Below, piece by piece: positions 1-9,900 of a DNA stretch of 40,915 bases. Origin of the DNA: Bacteroidales bacterium (GTDB lineage: Bacteria; Bacteroidota; Bacteroidia; Bacteroidales; P3); the NCBI GenBank assembly GCA_017480225.1, contig JAFVBB010000009.1:1-40915 (forward strand), given 5' to 3'. The position numbers and the translations under genes were made by a program. The notes under the pieces were generated by a model. That model was not told the origin of the DNA and did no database searches. It worked only from the letters and a program-made list of their open reading frames with translations. Within the stretch, counting starts at the first letter, position 1; every line of letters begins with the position of its first letter.

Positions 1-244
1 GAAAAAAATTCACGCCCGCCCATCGCCGGCCACCCGGACAATGCCCCCCCGGGCACCACGCGCCACGCAAAAATCCAACAAATCCACACACCCGCACACC
101 GCACCACAACACCATCCACAGCCGCAAAACCCTGTAAACCAATTATATAAGCACGAACAATCAGCATCAACATCCCACATAACACAGTGTAAAACAGGAC
201 ATTACAACACCAAGCGATCATCCTCATCCGCCGACTTTGGGATC
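1..244. other. Window edge, no gene seen
   Basis: No convincing gene is visible between the window edge and the pnp terminator. The stretch from about 60 to 200 is rich in A and C. A long open frame on the plus strand begins here and runs through pnp, but it is the antisense shadow of pnp and has low-complexity, non-homologous sequence. Confidence 0.5.
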
Positions 245-279
245 AAAAAAAGAGCCGCCCTGTACAGGACGACTCTTTT
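245..279 (-). terminator. Intrinsic terminator of rpsO-pnp
   Basis: On the minus strand, 20 nt after the pnp stop, bases 279 to 248 form a 32-nt near-perfect hairpin (A-T pairs at the base, GC-rich middle, two G-T wobbles, GTAC tip). It is followed by a run of T (plus-strand A at 245-251). This is a textbook rho-independent terminator for the leftward operon. Confidence 0.88.
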
Positions 280-298
280 GATTGCGGAAAAGAACAGC

Positions 299-2566
299 CT
301 ATCGGCGACGTCCGCCACGGTCGGAACCGCGACGGTCTCCACCCTCACGACGGTCTCCACCCTCGCGACGCGGACCGTCGGGGCGCCTCTCTCCCCTGCC
401 CTCGCGGCGCGGGGCACGAGAGGGCTTCTCCTCTTCGTAGCCCTCGGGCTTCTCGAGCAAAGCCTTGCGGCTGAGCTTGAGTTTGCCGGTCTTCTCGTCG
501 ACATTGATAATCTTCACACGGATGACATCACCCTCGTGCACAAGACCCTCAAGGGTCTCTGTGCGACCCCACTGGTACTCGCTGATGTGCATCAAGCCCT
601 CTTTGCCGGGCAGGAACTCGAGGAATGCGCCGAACTCCACAATGCTCACCACCTTGGCGTCGTACACCTGGCCAACCTCGGGCACAGTGCATATCTCGCG
701 TATCCATTTGATAGCGGCAGCGATGTCGTCCTTGTTCTGCGAGGCGACGTCGACAATGCCGAATTCGCCAACCTCCTCTATGTTGATGATGGTGTTGGTC
801 TCGGCCTGGATCTTCTGAATGACCTCGCCGCCCTTGCCAATGACAGCGCCGATGAAATCCTTCGGAATCTGAATCTGCTCGATGCGGGGCACGAAGTCCT
901 TGTAGTCCTCGCGGGGCGCGGGGATGGTCTCGCAAATCTTGTCGAGGATGAAGAGGCGACCTTGACGAGCCTGCTCCAAAGCCTTGGCCAGCACGTCATA
1001 GCTCAAGCCGTCGACCTTGATGTCCATCTGGCAGGCGGTGATGCCGTCGCGCGTGCCACACACCTTGAAGTCCATGTCGCCCAGGTGATCCTCGTCGCCC
1101 AGAATGTCGCTCAGCACAGCCCACTTGTCACCCTTCGAGATAAGGCCCATGGCAATGCCCGCCACAGGCTTGCGTATCTTCACGCCGGCATCCATAAGAG
1201 CCATGCACCCGGCGCAGACCGTGGCCATGCTCGACGAGCCGTTGCTCTCAAGGATGTCACTCACCACGCGGATGGTGTAGGGGCAATCGGCCTCCGAGGG
1301 GAGCACCTCCTTCAAGGCACGCCAGGCCAGGTGGCCGTGACCCACCTCGCGACGGCTGGTGCTGCCGCTGCGTTTCACCTCGCCGGTGGCGAAGCCGGGG
1401 AAATTGTAGTGCAGCAGGAAGCGGCGCATACCCTCGATCACCGCACCGTCAATCTTCTGCTCGTCGAGCTTGGTGCCCAGCGTGCAGGTAGAGAGCGACT
1501 GCGTCTCGCCGCGGGTGAAGATGGCGCTGCCGTGGGCCGAGGGAAGGTAGTCGGTCTCGCACCATATGGGGCGAATTTCGTCCAGCTGGCGGCCATCCAG
1601 GCGGGTGCGCTCGGCGAGCACCATGTCGCGCATGGCCTCGCGCTCGACAGCGTGGTAGTAGCGGTCAATCATGAACTTCACCTCGTCGGTGAGGGTCTCT
1701 TCGGTATAGTTGGCGTCAATAAACTCCTGCTTGATGGCGGCGAAGCCCTCCTCGCGCTGGTGCTTGTTGGCGATGCCCTGCTTCGAGAAGTCGTAGCACT
1801 TCTGGTAGACGGCATCGTGCACACGCTGGCGCAGTTCCTCGTCGTTCACCTCATGGCAGTACTCGCGCTTCTCGCGCTTGCCGGTCTCCTCGGTCAGTTC
1901 GTCGAGCACTCGGCACTGCACCTTGATGGCCTCGTGGGCGGCCTTGAGGGCGCCGAGCATCACCTCTTCGCTCACCTCCTTCATCTCGCCCTCCACCATC
2001 ATGATGTTCTCGGCCGTGGCCGCCACTATGAGGTCGAGGTCGGCACGCTCGATGTCCTGCATCGGGGTGTTGATGACGTACTGGCCGTCGAGGTAGCTCA
2101 CGCGAACCTCGCTCACCGGCCCGCCGAAGGGAATGTCGCTCACCGCCAGGGCCGAGGCAGCGGCCAGGGCGGCCAACTGGTCGGGCATGGTGTCGTGGTC
2201 GCCGCTGATGAGGGTGATGTTCACCTGCACCTCGGCGTGGAAATTGTCGGGGAAGAGCGGACGGAGGGCACGGTCGACCAGGCGGGCTATGAGTATCTCA
2301 TGCTCGCTCGGGCGCGCCTCGCGCTTGAAGAAACCGCCGGGGAAACGCCCCATGGCGGCGTATTTTTCCTGATAATCGACCGTCAGCGGCATGAAGTCGA
2401 CGTTCTCGCCGGCCTCCTTCTTGGCGCACACTGTGGCCAGGAGCATAGTGTTGTTCATGCGCACCACTGCGGCGCCGTCGGCCTGCTTTGCCAGCTTGCC
2501 GGTCTCAATCTCAATCATGCGTCCGTCGCCGAGGTCGAAACGCTTGGTGATGATGTGTTCGTTCAT
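299..2566 (-). CDS. pnp: Polyribonucleotide nucleotidyltransferase (PNPase)
   Basis: PNPase degrades RNA 3' to 5' with phosphate, releasing nucleoside diphosphates, and acts in cytoplasmic mRNA turnover. The 755-aa protein has the full family order: two RNase PH domains (roughly residues 5-235 and 310-545) joined by the helical linker, a KH domain at about 560-620 with the GKGG loop ([14 protein letters not shown]), and an S1 domain at about 622-695 ([19 protein letters not shown]). After the S1 domain, from about residue 709, there is an Arg/Gly/Asp-rich tail (repeats such as [13 protein letters not shown]) that is not part of the core enzyme and may add RNA contacts. The ATG at 2566 gives the usual N-terminus ([16 protein letters not shown]). 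It follows rpsO by 145 nt on the same strand, the classical rpsO-pnp order, and ends in an intrinsic terminator. Confidence 0.97.
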   Translation of the reverse strand: MNEHIITKRFDLGDGRMIEIETGKLAKQADGAAVVRMNNTMLLATVCAKKEAGENVDFMPLTVDYQEKYAAMGRFPGGFFKREARPSEHEILIARLVDRALRPLFPDNFHAEVQVNITLISGDHDTMPDQLAALAAASALAVSDIPFGGPVSEVRVSYLDGQYVINTPMQDIERADLDLIVAATAENIMMVEGEMKEVSEEVMLGALKAAHEAIKVQCRVLDELTEETGKREKREYCHEVNDEELRQRVHDAVYQKCYDFSKQGIANKHQREEGFAAIKQEFIDANYTEETLTDEVKFMIDRYYHAVEREAMRDMVLAERTRLDGRQLDEIRPIWCETDYLPSAHGSAIFTRGETQSLSTCTLGTKLDEQKIDGAVIEGMRRFLLHYNFPGFATGEVKRSGSTSRREVGHGHLAWRALKEVLPSEADCPYTIRVVSDILESNGSSSMATVCAGCMALMDAGVKIRKPVAGIAMGLISKGDKWAVLSDILGDEDHLGDMDFKVCGTRDGITACQMDIKVDGLSYDVLAKALEQARQGRLFILDKICETIPAPREDYKDFVPRIEQIQIPKDFIGAVIGKGGEVIQKIQAETNTIINIEEVGEFGIVDVASQNKDDIAAAIKWIREICTVPEVGQVYDAKVVSIVEFGAFLEFLPGKEGLMHISEYQWGRTETLEGLVHEGDVIRVKIINVDEKTGKLKLSRKALLEKPEGYEEEKPSRAPRREGRGERRPDGPRREGGDRREGGDRRGSDRGGRRR

Positions 2567-2598
2567 TTACTTTACTGTTTTCTTATTGTTGTTCCGCA

Positions 2599-2623
2599 GG
2601 CGCGGGGAACCGTTCCGAGCGCC
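2599..2623 (-). promoter_or_regulatory. Possible pnp leader hairpin
   Basis: In the 145 nt between rpsO and pnp the sequence can fold into a two-part hairpin: GGCGC pairs with GCGCC and, inside it, GGAAC pairs with GTTCC around a single base. It ends about 33 nt before the pnp start codon. In Escherichia coli, PNPase represses its own synthesis through an RNase III-processed leader stem-loop. Whether this smaller structure has such a role is inference. Confidence 0.35.
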
Positions 2624-2711
2624 CCTAATTTATGCTTTTCGAAAAAGGGCCAACCCGAATTGTGCTACGGGCGGCCCCACCTTAACCAAAAAACATGAAA
2701 CAAAATTACAA

Positions 2712-2981
2712 TTACTTGCGAAGGTTGAGCTGCTTGATAATGGCGCGGTAGCGCTCAATATCGGTGGACTTCAGATAGTCCAGCATACGGCGGCGCTTGC
2801 CGACCAGGCCCACCAGCGCGCGCTCGCTCACCTGATCCTTCTTGTGCTGCTTCATCAGCTCCGTCAGGTGCTGGATGCGATAGGTGAACAGAGCAATCTG
2901 TCCTTCGGCGCTGCCGGTGTCTTTTGCGGATTTGCCATACTGGGCAAAAATCTCCTCTTTCTTTTCTTTTGTCAGATACAT
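2712..2981 (-). CDS. rpsO: 30S ribosomal protein S15
   Basis: S15 binds 16S rRNA at the central domain junction and helps nucleate assembly of the small-subunit platform. The 89-aa product has the usual family length and recognisable blocks: the N-terminal helix (MYLTKEKKEEIFAQYGKS), the segment TGSAEGQIALFTYRIQHLT, the conserved QHKKDQVSERALVGLVGKRR loop and the C-terminal YLKSTDIERYRAIIKQLNLRK region. It is the first gene of the leftward rpsO-pnp operon and has its own well-formed Bacteroidetes promoter about 46 nt upstream. Confidence 0.97.
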   Translation of the reverse strand: MYLTKEKKEEIFAQYGKSAKDTGSAEGQIALFTYRIQHLTELMKQHKKDQVSERALVGLVGKRRRMLDYLKSTDIERYRAIIKQLNLRK

Positions 2982-3030
2982 AGTGCTTTATGTTTGCTTT
3001 TTTCTGTTGTTCCTGTTGCTTAACGGCTTG

Positions 3031-3061
3031 CAAAATTACACACTTTCCCCGTTTCGGCAAA
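3031..3061 (-). promoter_or_regulatory. rpsO promoter (TAnnTTTG type)
   Basis: On the minus strand a -33 TTTG (3061-3058) is followed after 19 nt by a -7 TAATTTTG (3038-3031). This matches the Bacteroides primary sigma factor consensus (TTTG, 19-21 nt, TAnnTTTG). It predicts a start near 3027 and a leader of about 46 nt for rpsO. Confidence 0.75.
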
Positions 3062-3202
3062 ATATTTTCGCCAAAAATGCCCGATTTAACTTTTGTTATG
3101 AAATCAAGACCACCAGAAAACCTCGCGACATCCACACCCTTCTGCCCTGCCACGCAGCCCAACCCCCGCACGCTGTCTGACGGCACAAAAGCCGTATCAA
3201 CA

Positions 3203-3305
3203 CCGTCTGTTCTTCGATTGTTCTCCGATTGTTCTTCGATTGTTCTCCGATATTAAATCGAAGAACAATCGAAGAACAATCGGAGAACAATCGAAGAACA
3301 GACGG
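3203..3305. repeat. Palindromic repeat family 1, copy 1
   Basis: A 103-nt inverted repeat: arms of 49 nt (3203-3251 and 3257-3305) differing at one position, around a 5-nt loop ATTAA. Each arm begins CCGTCTG and continues as four tandem 11-nt units that alternate TTCTTCGATTG and TTCTCCGATTG. A nearly identical element lies at 35118-35220 in opposite orientation. The left flank at 3192-3202 (CCGTATCAACA) matches the right flank of the other copy at 10 of 11 positions after reverse complementing, so the element extends past the palindrome on one side and is directional. Function unknown. Confidence 0.95.
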
Positions 3306-3494
3306 CCCTGACATAGACCCAATGCCCTGCCATCGCTCAAAATGAACACGTTGCGCGGGCAGTACTCACAACTTTATCTCCATATTACTATATACCAGCG
3401 GTTAACAGCATCCATAACCAATGCAGGAATGCCGGAGGGCACAAGATGGCAATATCACCATTTTTGGCTACTCACGCATTTTCGCGGAATTTGC

Positions 3495-3502
3495 TATCTT
3501 TG
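3495..3502 (+). promoter_or_regulatory. -7 element of the haem operon
   Basis: TATCTTTG followed by CAG fits the Bacteroidetes -7 consensus TAnnTTTG. No TTTG lies at the expected 19-21 nt upstream; the nearest is 28 nt away. Predicted start near 3506 gives a leader of about 70 nt before the lipoprotein gene. I see no clear Fur-like palindrome next to it. Confidence 0.55.
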
Positions 3503-3576
3503 CAGCGTCGTAAAGAAGAGTGCAACGTTGCACAACGACACGTAAAACAACCGTTTAACTAAACAACAAAAGTACT

Positions 3577-4020
3577 ATGAGGACTCTCAAAAATGTGACA
3601 CTGGCGATGTTTGCCGTGATGGGACTGGCCCTGGCGGGCTGCAGCAAAAGCGCTTCGGAAAGCGTGGTCGGAACCTATGAGGGCACACTGGCCATGACCG
3701 TGGCCGGACAGTCGCTCGGCGAGCCGGTCGCCGCCAAGGTGATTGTGACCGAGGAGAGCGACGACGTGGTGAAACTGACGATGCCCGGCATGGAAGGCCA
3801 CGGCCTTACGGTGCCTGACTTCACGGTGAGCGGTGTGAGCGTGGCCAAGGCCGACAAGGTCTACACCCTCAGCAAGAAGGACTTCAGCGTCACGGTCGAG
3901 GGCGTAACCCTCAACGGCACCATCGACGGCACCGTGGCCGACAAGAAGCTGACCCTCGCCTACAGCGTGCAGCCCGGCGGTATGCCCATGGGCATTGCCT
4001 GCGTGTTCACCAGCAAGTAA
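3577..4020 (+). CDS. Calycin-like domain lipoprotein
   Basis: The 147-aa product starts with a lipoprotein signal (MRTLKNVTLAMFAVMGLALAGC; lipobox LAGC, lipidated Cys at residue 22). The rest is a beta-rich sequence that opens with VVGTYEGTLAMTVAGQ and includes alternating strands up to the end. This resembles the Bacteroidetes calycin-like (lipocalin-like barrel) family, whose members are small secreted proteins of unknown ligand. It is the first gene of the haem operon, 13 nt before the likely hmuY start and with the operon's only visible promoter upstream. Position suggests a periplasmic or surface role in haem or porphyrin handling, but this is inference from context; the family as a whole has no assigned function. 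Confidence 0.8.
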   Translation: MRTLKNVTLAMFAVMGLALAGCSKSASESVVGTYEGTLAMTVAGQSLGEPVAAKVIVTEESDDVVKLTMPGMEGHGLTVPDFTVSGVSVAKADKVYTLSKKDFSVTVEGVTLNGTIDGTVADKKLTLAYSVQPGGMPMGIACVFTSK

Positions 4021-4033
4021 AGCCACGCCGGCA

Positions 4034-4660
4034 GTGAGACCGAAACTGATGGTTCTCGCGGCGGCTGCCGCGGCAACACTGGCCGCGTGCAACGGAATCT
4101 TCGGCGGCATATACGACCAACCGGTCGCCGCCGAAGATTTGCGTTATGGCTTCGTGGAGGAGGACGCCGACGGGCGCGGCGGCACGCTGGTGCTCGACGT
4201 GCGACCCTACGACCGCTGGACTTTTGTGGACTTCGCCATGCAGCGCGTCGACACGGCGCACGCGGGCGAGGCCGCGCCAGCCAGATGGGACGTGGCCCTG
4301 CACCGCTTCGACGCCAGCGCAGGCACGGGCGCGGTGGCCGAGACCGGACTGCACTCCGTCGACGAAGCCGGGTGGGAAACCGACGGGCTGACCTTCGTGG
4401 CCGACGTGGACAGCGCCGTGATGGTGGACCTGAGCCACATGGTCGAAGGCGAGATAGGCTACGACAGCGTGCCCGTGAACCCCGTGCTCAGCCACTGGGT
4501 AGACGTGGACCTGTCGCAAATGCCGCCAATCTACACTCCGAGCGGCAAAGTGTACATGCTGCGCACCGCCGACGGACGGCTGGTGGCGCTGCAGATGACC
4601 GAATACATGGACGCCGCAGGCCGCAAAGGGGTGGTAACCATAAAATACCGACATCCATAG
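4034..4660 (+). CDS. hmuY: HmuY family haem-binding lipoprotein
   Basis: HmuY proteins are outer-membrane-attached haemophores that take haem from host carriers and pass it to the receptor HmuR. Family features are visible: the W-x-F/Y-x-x-F block (RWTFVDFAMQRV), the WDVALHRFD block (family WDIAFHR) and the C-terminal KVYMLRTADGRLVALQM plus GVVTIKY strands. The best start is GTG at 4034, giving MRPKLMVLAAAAAATLAAC, a charged lipoprotein signal with lipobox LAAC. ATG at 4049 is an alternative; an upstream ATG at 3995 would overlap the preceding gene. Porphyromonas HmuY binds haem by two His, while several Bacteroidetes homologues use Met; which residues bind here I cannot tell. It lies directly before hmuR with a 5-nt gap, so the two are surely co-transcribed. 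Confidence 0.9.
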   Translation: MRPKLMVLAAAAAATLAACNGIFGGIYDQPVAAEDLRYGFVEEDADGRGGTLVLDVRPYDRWTFVDFAMQRVDTAHAGEAAPARWDVALHRFDASAGTGAVAETGLHSVDEAGWETDGLTFVADVDSAVMVDLSHMVEGEIGYDSVPVNPVLSHWVDVDLSQMPPIYTPSGKVYMLRTADGRLVALQMTEYMDAAGRKGVVTIKYRHP

Positions 4661-4665
4661 CCAAG

Positions 4666-6888
4666 GTGCATAAAACAATACTGATAGCAACCACATTGCT
4701 GGCCACTGCCTTCGCGCTGCTGGCGCCACTGTCGGCGACAGCGCAGAGGGTGGTGATTGGGCTGGTGCACGACACGCACGGCGAGCCGCTGCCCGGAGTG
4801 ACGGTGCGCGTGGCCGGAATGCCCGGACTGGGCACGGCCACCGACCTTGACGGCCGCTACATGCTGAAACTGCCCGACACGTCGAACTACATACTGTGCG
4901 CCAGCATGGTGGGAATGAAGAGTGACAGCGCCAGCACCCGCGCCGCCGCCGACAGCGCGGCGCAACGCCGCTTCGCCCGCCACCACCTGCCAAAAGGCAA
5001 GTCGGCCAACATGCTGGTGATAAACTTCACGCTGCGAGAGCAGGCCGTGGGGGTGCAGACCGTGGTGGTGACCGCCACGCGCACACCGAAGACACTGCTC
5101 GACGTGCCGGTGGTGACGAGGGTAATCGACGCGAAAGAGATTAGGTCGGCCGACGCCGCCACGGTGCAGGACCTGCTGGAGGCAGAGATGCCCGGCATTG
5201 AATTCAACTACTCGATGAACCAGCAGGTGAACGTAAGCCTGCAAGGGTTCGGCGGCAACAGCGTGCTCTTCCTGGTCGACGGCGAGCGTCTTGCCGGCGA
5301 GACGCTGGACAACATTGACTACTCACGGCTGACGCTTGGCGATGTGGGCCGGGTGGAGGTTGTGAAAGGCGCGGCCTCGTCGCTCTACGGCTCCAACGCC
5401 GTGGGCGGAGTGGTGAACCTAATCAGCCGTGAGCAAACCGAGCCGTGGACGCTCAGCGTCAACGGGCGCATAGGCAGCCACAACGACCAGCGGCTGGGCG
5501 GAACGCTGAGCCTCAAGCGCGGGCGCGTGAGCAGCAGCACCTCGCTGCAACGCAACCACACCGACGCCATAGCCATGCCCGCGCCGGGCGATTTCGGCAA
5601 CCTGTATGCCACCACCTCGCTCAACGCCAAACAGCGCGTGGGCGTCGAGGTAGGCGACAAATTGAGGCTGACGGCACGCGCCAGCTACTTCTTCCGCGAG
5701 CGCGAGAGCGCCGTGGAGCAGCACGACCGCTACCGCGATTTCGGCGGCGGGGTGAAGGGCGAATACACCATCAACGAGGCCACCGACGCCTCGCTGAGCT
5801 ACAGCTTCGACCAATACGACAAGAGCGACTACACCCTGGCAGGCGGGCTGGACGTGCGCGACTACAGCAATGTGCAGCACACCACAAGGGCAATCGCAAA
5901 CCACACATTCGGCAGCACTGGCACGCTGACGGTGGGCGGCGACTTCATGCGCGACTACCTGATGAGCTACCAGTTCAGCCCCGAAGACCACCACCGGCAA
6001 TACACCGCCGACGCATTCGCGCAGTGGGACTGGGCCATCACCACGAGGCTCAACGCCGTGTGCGCACTGCGCTACGACTACTACTCGGAAGCGGCAGCCG
6101 ACCACCTGTCGCCCAAGTTAAACCTGATGTACCGCCTTGACCAAGTGGCTCTGCGGGCAGGCTATGCCAGCGGCTTCCGAGCCCCGACGCTCAAGGAGAT
6201 GTACATGAACTTTGACATGGCCAACATCTTCATGATATACGGCAACGCCGCCCTGCGCCCCGAGACTAGCGACAACCTGCAGCTCTCCGCCGAGTGGACG
6301 CACAACGGCTACAACCTGGCAGGCACGGCATACTACAACCACGTGAAGAACCGCATAACCACCCTCTGGAGCCAGGCACTGAACGGCATGGTGTACACCA
6401 ACATGGAGCCGATGGAGATTGGCGGTGTGGACATAAATGCCTCGGCCAGGTGGGACAACGGACTTGGGGCGCGCGTGGGCTACGTCTACACGCACGAGCG
6501 AGTGGCCGACGGCGGCCTGCTCACCTCGGCCACACGCCCCCATACCGCCACGGCACGCATAGACTACTCGCGCCACAGCTTCCACGGCACGTTCAACGTG
6601 GCACTTACCGGCAGGGTGATGTCGGCGGTGACCTGCGACGAGTATACCTCGCTGACCGATCTCACCTCGACCGAGCGGCGCACCTACCCTGCCTACAGCC
6701 TTTGGAAACTCACCGTGAGCCAAAGCTACCCCAAGGGAATCACACTCGCACTGACGCTGGACAACATACTCAACTACCGGCCAGCCTACTACTACAACAA
6801 CTCGCCAGCCACCACGGGGCGCACCATCGCCGTGAGCCTCACGTGGGATGTGGACCGCAGCTTCGCGAAAAGCGCATTAACCGAATAA
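4666..6888 (+). CDS. hmuR: TonB-dependent haem receptor HmuR
   Basis: This outer-membrane receptor would import haem delivered by HmuY, driven by TonB. The open frame extends back to 4087, but that part is a shadow of hmuY. GTG at 4666 gives a clean signal peptide (HKTILIATTLLATAFALLA, then SATAQ). From GTG the protein has 740 residues: a carboxypeptidase-regulatory-like fold (VVIGLVHDTHGEPLPGVTV), a plug (TVVVTATRTPKTLLDVPVV, then GSNAVGGVVNLISRE) and a 22-strand barrel. The FRAP box used by haem receptors is present at about residue 503 (GYASGFRAPTLKEMY), followed by GNAALRPETS in place of the more common NPNL. The last strand ends in AVSLTWDVDRSF and a short tail. Confidence 0.92.
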   Translation: MHKTILIATTLLATAFALLAPLSATAQRVVIGLVHDTHGEPLPGVTVRVAGMPGLGTATDLDGRYMLKLPDTSNYILCASMVGMKSDSASTRAAADSAAQRRFARHHLPKGKSANMLVINFTLREQAVGVQTVVVTATRTPKTLLDVPVVTRVIDAKEIRSADAATVQDLLEAEMPGIEFNYSMNQQVNVSLQGFGGNSVLFLVDGERLAGETLDNIDYSRLTLGDVGRVEVVKGAASSLYGSNAVGGVVNLISREQTEPWTLSVNGRIGSHNDQRLGGTLSLKRGRVSSSTSLQRNHTDAIAMPAPGDFGNLYATTSLNAKQRVGVEVGDKLRLTARASYFFRERESAVEQHDRYRDFGGGVKGEYTINEATDASLSYSFDQYDKSDYTLAGGLDVRDYSNVQHTTRAIANHTFGSTGTLTVGGDFMRDYLMSYQFSPEDHHRQYTADAFAQWDWAITTRLNAVCALRYDYYSEAAADHLSPKLNLMYRLDQVALRAGYASGFRAPTLKEMYMNFDMANIFMIYGNAALRPETSDNLQLSAEWTHNGYNLAGTAYYNHVKNRITTLWSQALNGMVYTNMEPMEIGGVDINASARWDNGLGARVGYVYTHERVADGGLLTSATRPHTATARIDYSRHSFHGTFNVALTGRVMSAVTCDEYTSLTDLTSTERRTYPAYSLWKLTVSQSYPKGITLALTLDNILNYRPAYYYNNSPATTGRTIAVSLTWDVDRSFAKSALTE

Positions 6889-6900
6889 ACGCAACGCAGC

Positions 6901-9900
6901 ATGAAAAAGAAGAAAGAAAAGAGCAAGAAACCTGGCTTTTTGAGGCGCCACCGCCGCACAGTGCTGGCAGTGATTGGTGCCGCAGTGCTTGTGGCCGCGC
7001 TGGTGTGGGTGTGGCGGTCGGTGTTCGCACCGACGCGGATAGCCTTCGTCAACTACCAGGCCACCACGCTGGGGCAGATTGTGAAGAGCAACAACTCGTC
7101 GTTCATCAAGATAAAAGAGGTGTCGACCGACGAGCTGAAGAAGCTGCGCCACGCCGACATGGTGATGGTGAACGGCATGGGATTGAGGCTCACAGCCGAG
7201 CAGTTGCAACAGCTGGAGGATGCCAGCGCGGGAGTGCCCACGCTGACCACTGCCGCCACAAACCCGCAGAACTACGTCATCAGCGTAGACACGGCCACTG
7301 CCGACAGCCTGATACGCTACCTCAACAACGGAGGCAGGCAGAACTACCGCAACATGCTGCTCTACATACGCCGCCACATAGACGGCAAACGCCTGTTCTG
7401 CGACGAGCCGCAGGCTGCCATCAGCCCGAAGAAATGGCGCCTGTATCACCCAAACATAGACAATCCCGACGCTGAGGAGGAGGGCTTTGCAAGCGTGGCA
7501 GCCTATAACGACTATCTGCGCCACGCCGGACTGATGAAAGATGAAGCCGCGCGGGTCGTGCTGACCGGCTTGATGGGAGAGCCCGGCGACCTCATCCGTG
7601 CACTGGAAGACAGCGGCATGGTGGTCTATCCTGTGCGCTCGATGCACGCCTTTGTGGCTTCCGGGCAGATTGACAGCGTGGCACCATCGGCAGTGATAAA
7701 CATGGCACACGGCAGGCTTGGCGACTGGATGACCGATTGGCTGAAAGAGAACAATGTGCCCCTGTTCACGACGGTATATGTCCCGCAACTGACGAAGCAA
7801 TGGCAAGACGACCGAATGGGCATGAACGGCGGCTTCATGAGCCAAAGTATCGTAACCCCGGAAATCGACGGAGCCATACGCCCATTCGCACTGTTCAGCC
7901 ACCGCGTCAACCGCGAAGGCATACAGGAAATATACGCCGAGCCATCAAGGCTGGCCACATTCACCAGCAGCCTGAAGCGCCACATTGAGCTGCAAAACAA
8001 AGCCAACAGCGAAAAACACGTGGCGATATACTACTTCAAAGGCCCCGGCCAAAGCGCGCTCACGGCGAGCGGAATGGAGGTCGTGCCGTCATTGTACAAC
8101 CTGTTGCTGCGGCTGAAAAACAATGGTTACAGGGTGGAAGGCCTGCCCTCAAACCCCGAAGCGCTGGGCAGGCTGATACAGCGGCAGGGCGCGGTTCTCG
8201 GCACCTATGCCGAAGGCGCTTTCGACGACTATATGGCCAACGGCAACCCCCAACTGGTGAGCAAGGAAGAATACGACCAATGGAGCCAAGCCGCACTGCC
8301 TGAACAACTGCGACAGGAGGTGCAGGCCGCCTACGGCCAGTTCCCTGGCAGCTACATGGCCACGACAGACGGACAACTGGCTGTGGGTCGGGTGCAACTC
8401 GGCAACATTGTGCTGCTTCCCCAACCCATGGCAGGCCTTGGCGACAATGAATTCCAGATTGTTCATGGTACTGACCAGGCACCGCCATACACCTACGTAG
8501 CCTCATACCTATGGGCAAGATTCGGATTTGGCGCAGACGCCGTGATTCATTTCGGAACACATGGCAGCCTGGAGTACACTCCACGCAAACAGGTGGCACT
8601 ATGTGACATGGACTGGCCAGACAGGCTGATAGGCCCGCTGCCGCACATGTACCTATACACAACGGGCAATGTCGGCGAGGCTCTCATTGCCAAACGACGC
8701 AGCTATGCCCAAATCATCAGTCACCTGACAGCCCCATTCATGGAAAACGGCACACGCAACGACTACCGTAAATTGAGCGAGGCCATAAAGACCTACTACC
8801 ACCAGATAGAATACGGCCAACCCGCCGACAAGCAAGCCTTGGAGGTGAAACGCATGGCAGTCGGCATGGGGCTGCACCGCGCCCTCGAGCTCGACAGCAA
8901 TATGAACACCGGCTGGAACGAGGATGAGATAAACCGAGTGGACAACTTTGCAGAAGAACTCTCGGAAGAGAAAATGACAGGCCGTCCATATGTGCTTGGT
9001 GAGACCTATGAGCGACAGAACATTGAAAGCAGCGTACGCAGCATGTGCACCGACCCTATTGCGTACAGCCTGCTTGCCCTGGACAAACTTCGCGGCAAAG
9101 CCACCGCCGATGCGGAGAAGCGACAGAGCCTGTTCAACAAACGCTACATGGAGCCATCCAAACAACTGGTAAGCAAACTGCTGGCAAATCCATCATTGGG
9201 TACAGACGGATTGGTGTGCCAGTTGGCAGGAATAACCTCTGAGCAGTTAGAACACGCTCGGACTGTACACGAAGAGCACCAGCCCATTGACATGATGGGC
9301 ATGATGATCAGCATGGCCGACGAGATGCCCGGCCAAGCACGCGCAACCGAGAGCAGCCGCCCAGGCTCACCATCGAAGATGAAGCAGATGATGCGCCGCA
9401 TGGGCAAAGGCATGAGCCCGGAGAAGGCGCTGAAGATGGCCAAGATGATGGGTGCAAGCGACGAGGCTTTGGCCAAGATGAAGGCAGCCATGGAGGGAGA
9501 AAAAGAGGCGGTTGAAGCTGCCAAGGCCGAGCCTGCCACGCCACAAATGAGTGAAGAAGAGCGCCGTGACATCGAGATGAGTGAGGCAATAGTTGAGGTA
9601 GAACGCACAGTGAAGAACGTGGGTCGCTACCGCGAGTTGCTCATGACATCACCAGAGCATGAGCTCGACGCGATGGTCAATGCACTGAACGGAGGTTTCA
9701 CCGAGCCCTCGCCTGGCGGAGACCCGATAGTCAACCCCAACGTGCTGCCCACAGGTCGCAATCTGTATGGCATCAACGCGGAAAACACCCCGAGCGAATC
9801 GGCTTGGGAAAAAGGCAAACTGCTTGCCGAGAATACACTAAAAATGTACCTCAACCGCCACAACGATAGCCTTCCGCGCAAGGTGAGTTATACACTGTGG

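Larger units (their letters stand above)
2982..3576. other. Divergent intergenic region with long palindrome
   Basis: This 595-nt region separates rpsO (leftward) from the haem operon (rightward). It holds the rpsO promoter (3031-3061), one copy of a 103-nt palindromic repeat (3203-3305) and the -7 element of the haem operon (3495-3502). Between 3306 and 3480 I see nothing I can name. Short open frames here are products of the repeat and have no family resemblance. Confidence 0.6.

Noticed and set aside
41-2698. 885-aa open frame on the plus strand
   Set aside because: It is antisense to pnp, has no family resemblance and mirrors the codon bias of the true gene.
3203-3305. CRISPR array
   Set aside because: There are no unique spacers; the units follow each other directly and invert at the centre.
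3096-3314. Short frames over the palindrome with repeated Ser/Cys/Leu peptides
   Set aside because: The peptide repeats come from the 11-nt units; frames on both strands look alike and lack ribosome sites.
3480-3576. Fur box upstream of the haem operon
   Set aside because: No 19-nt palindrome like the Fur consensus could be found by eye around the promoter.
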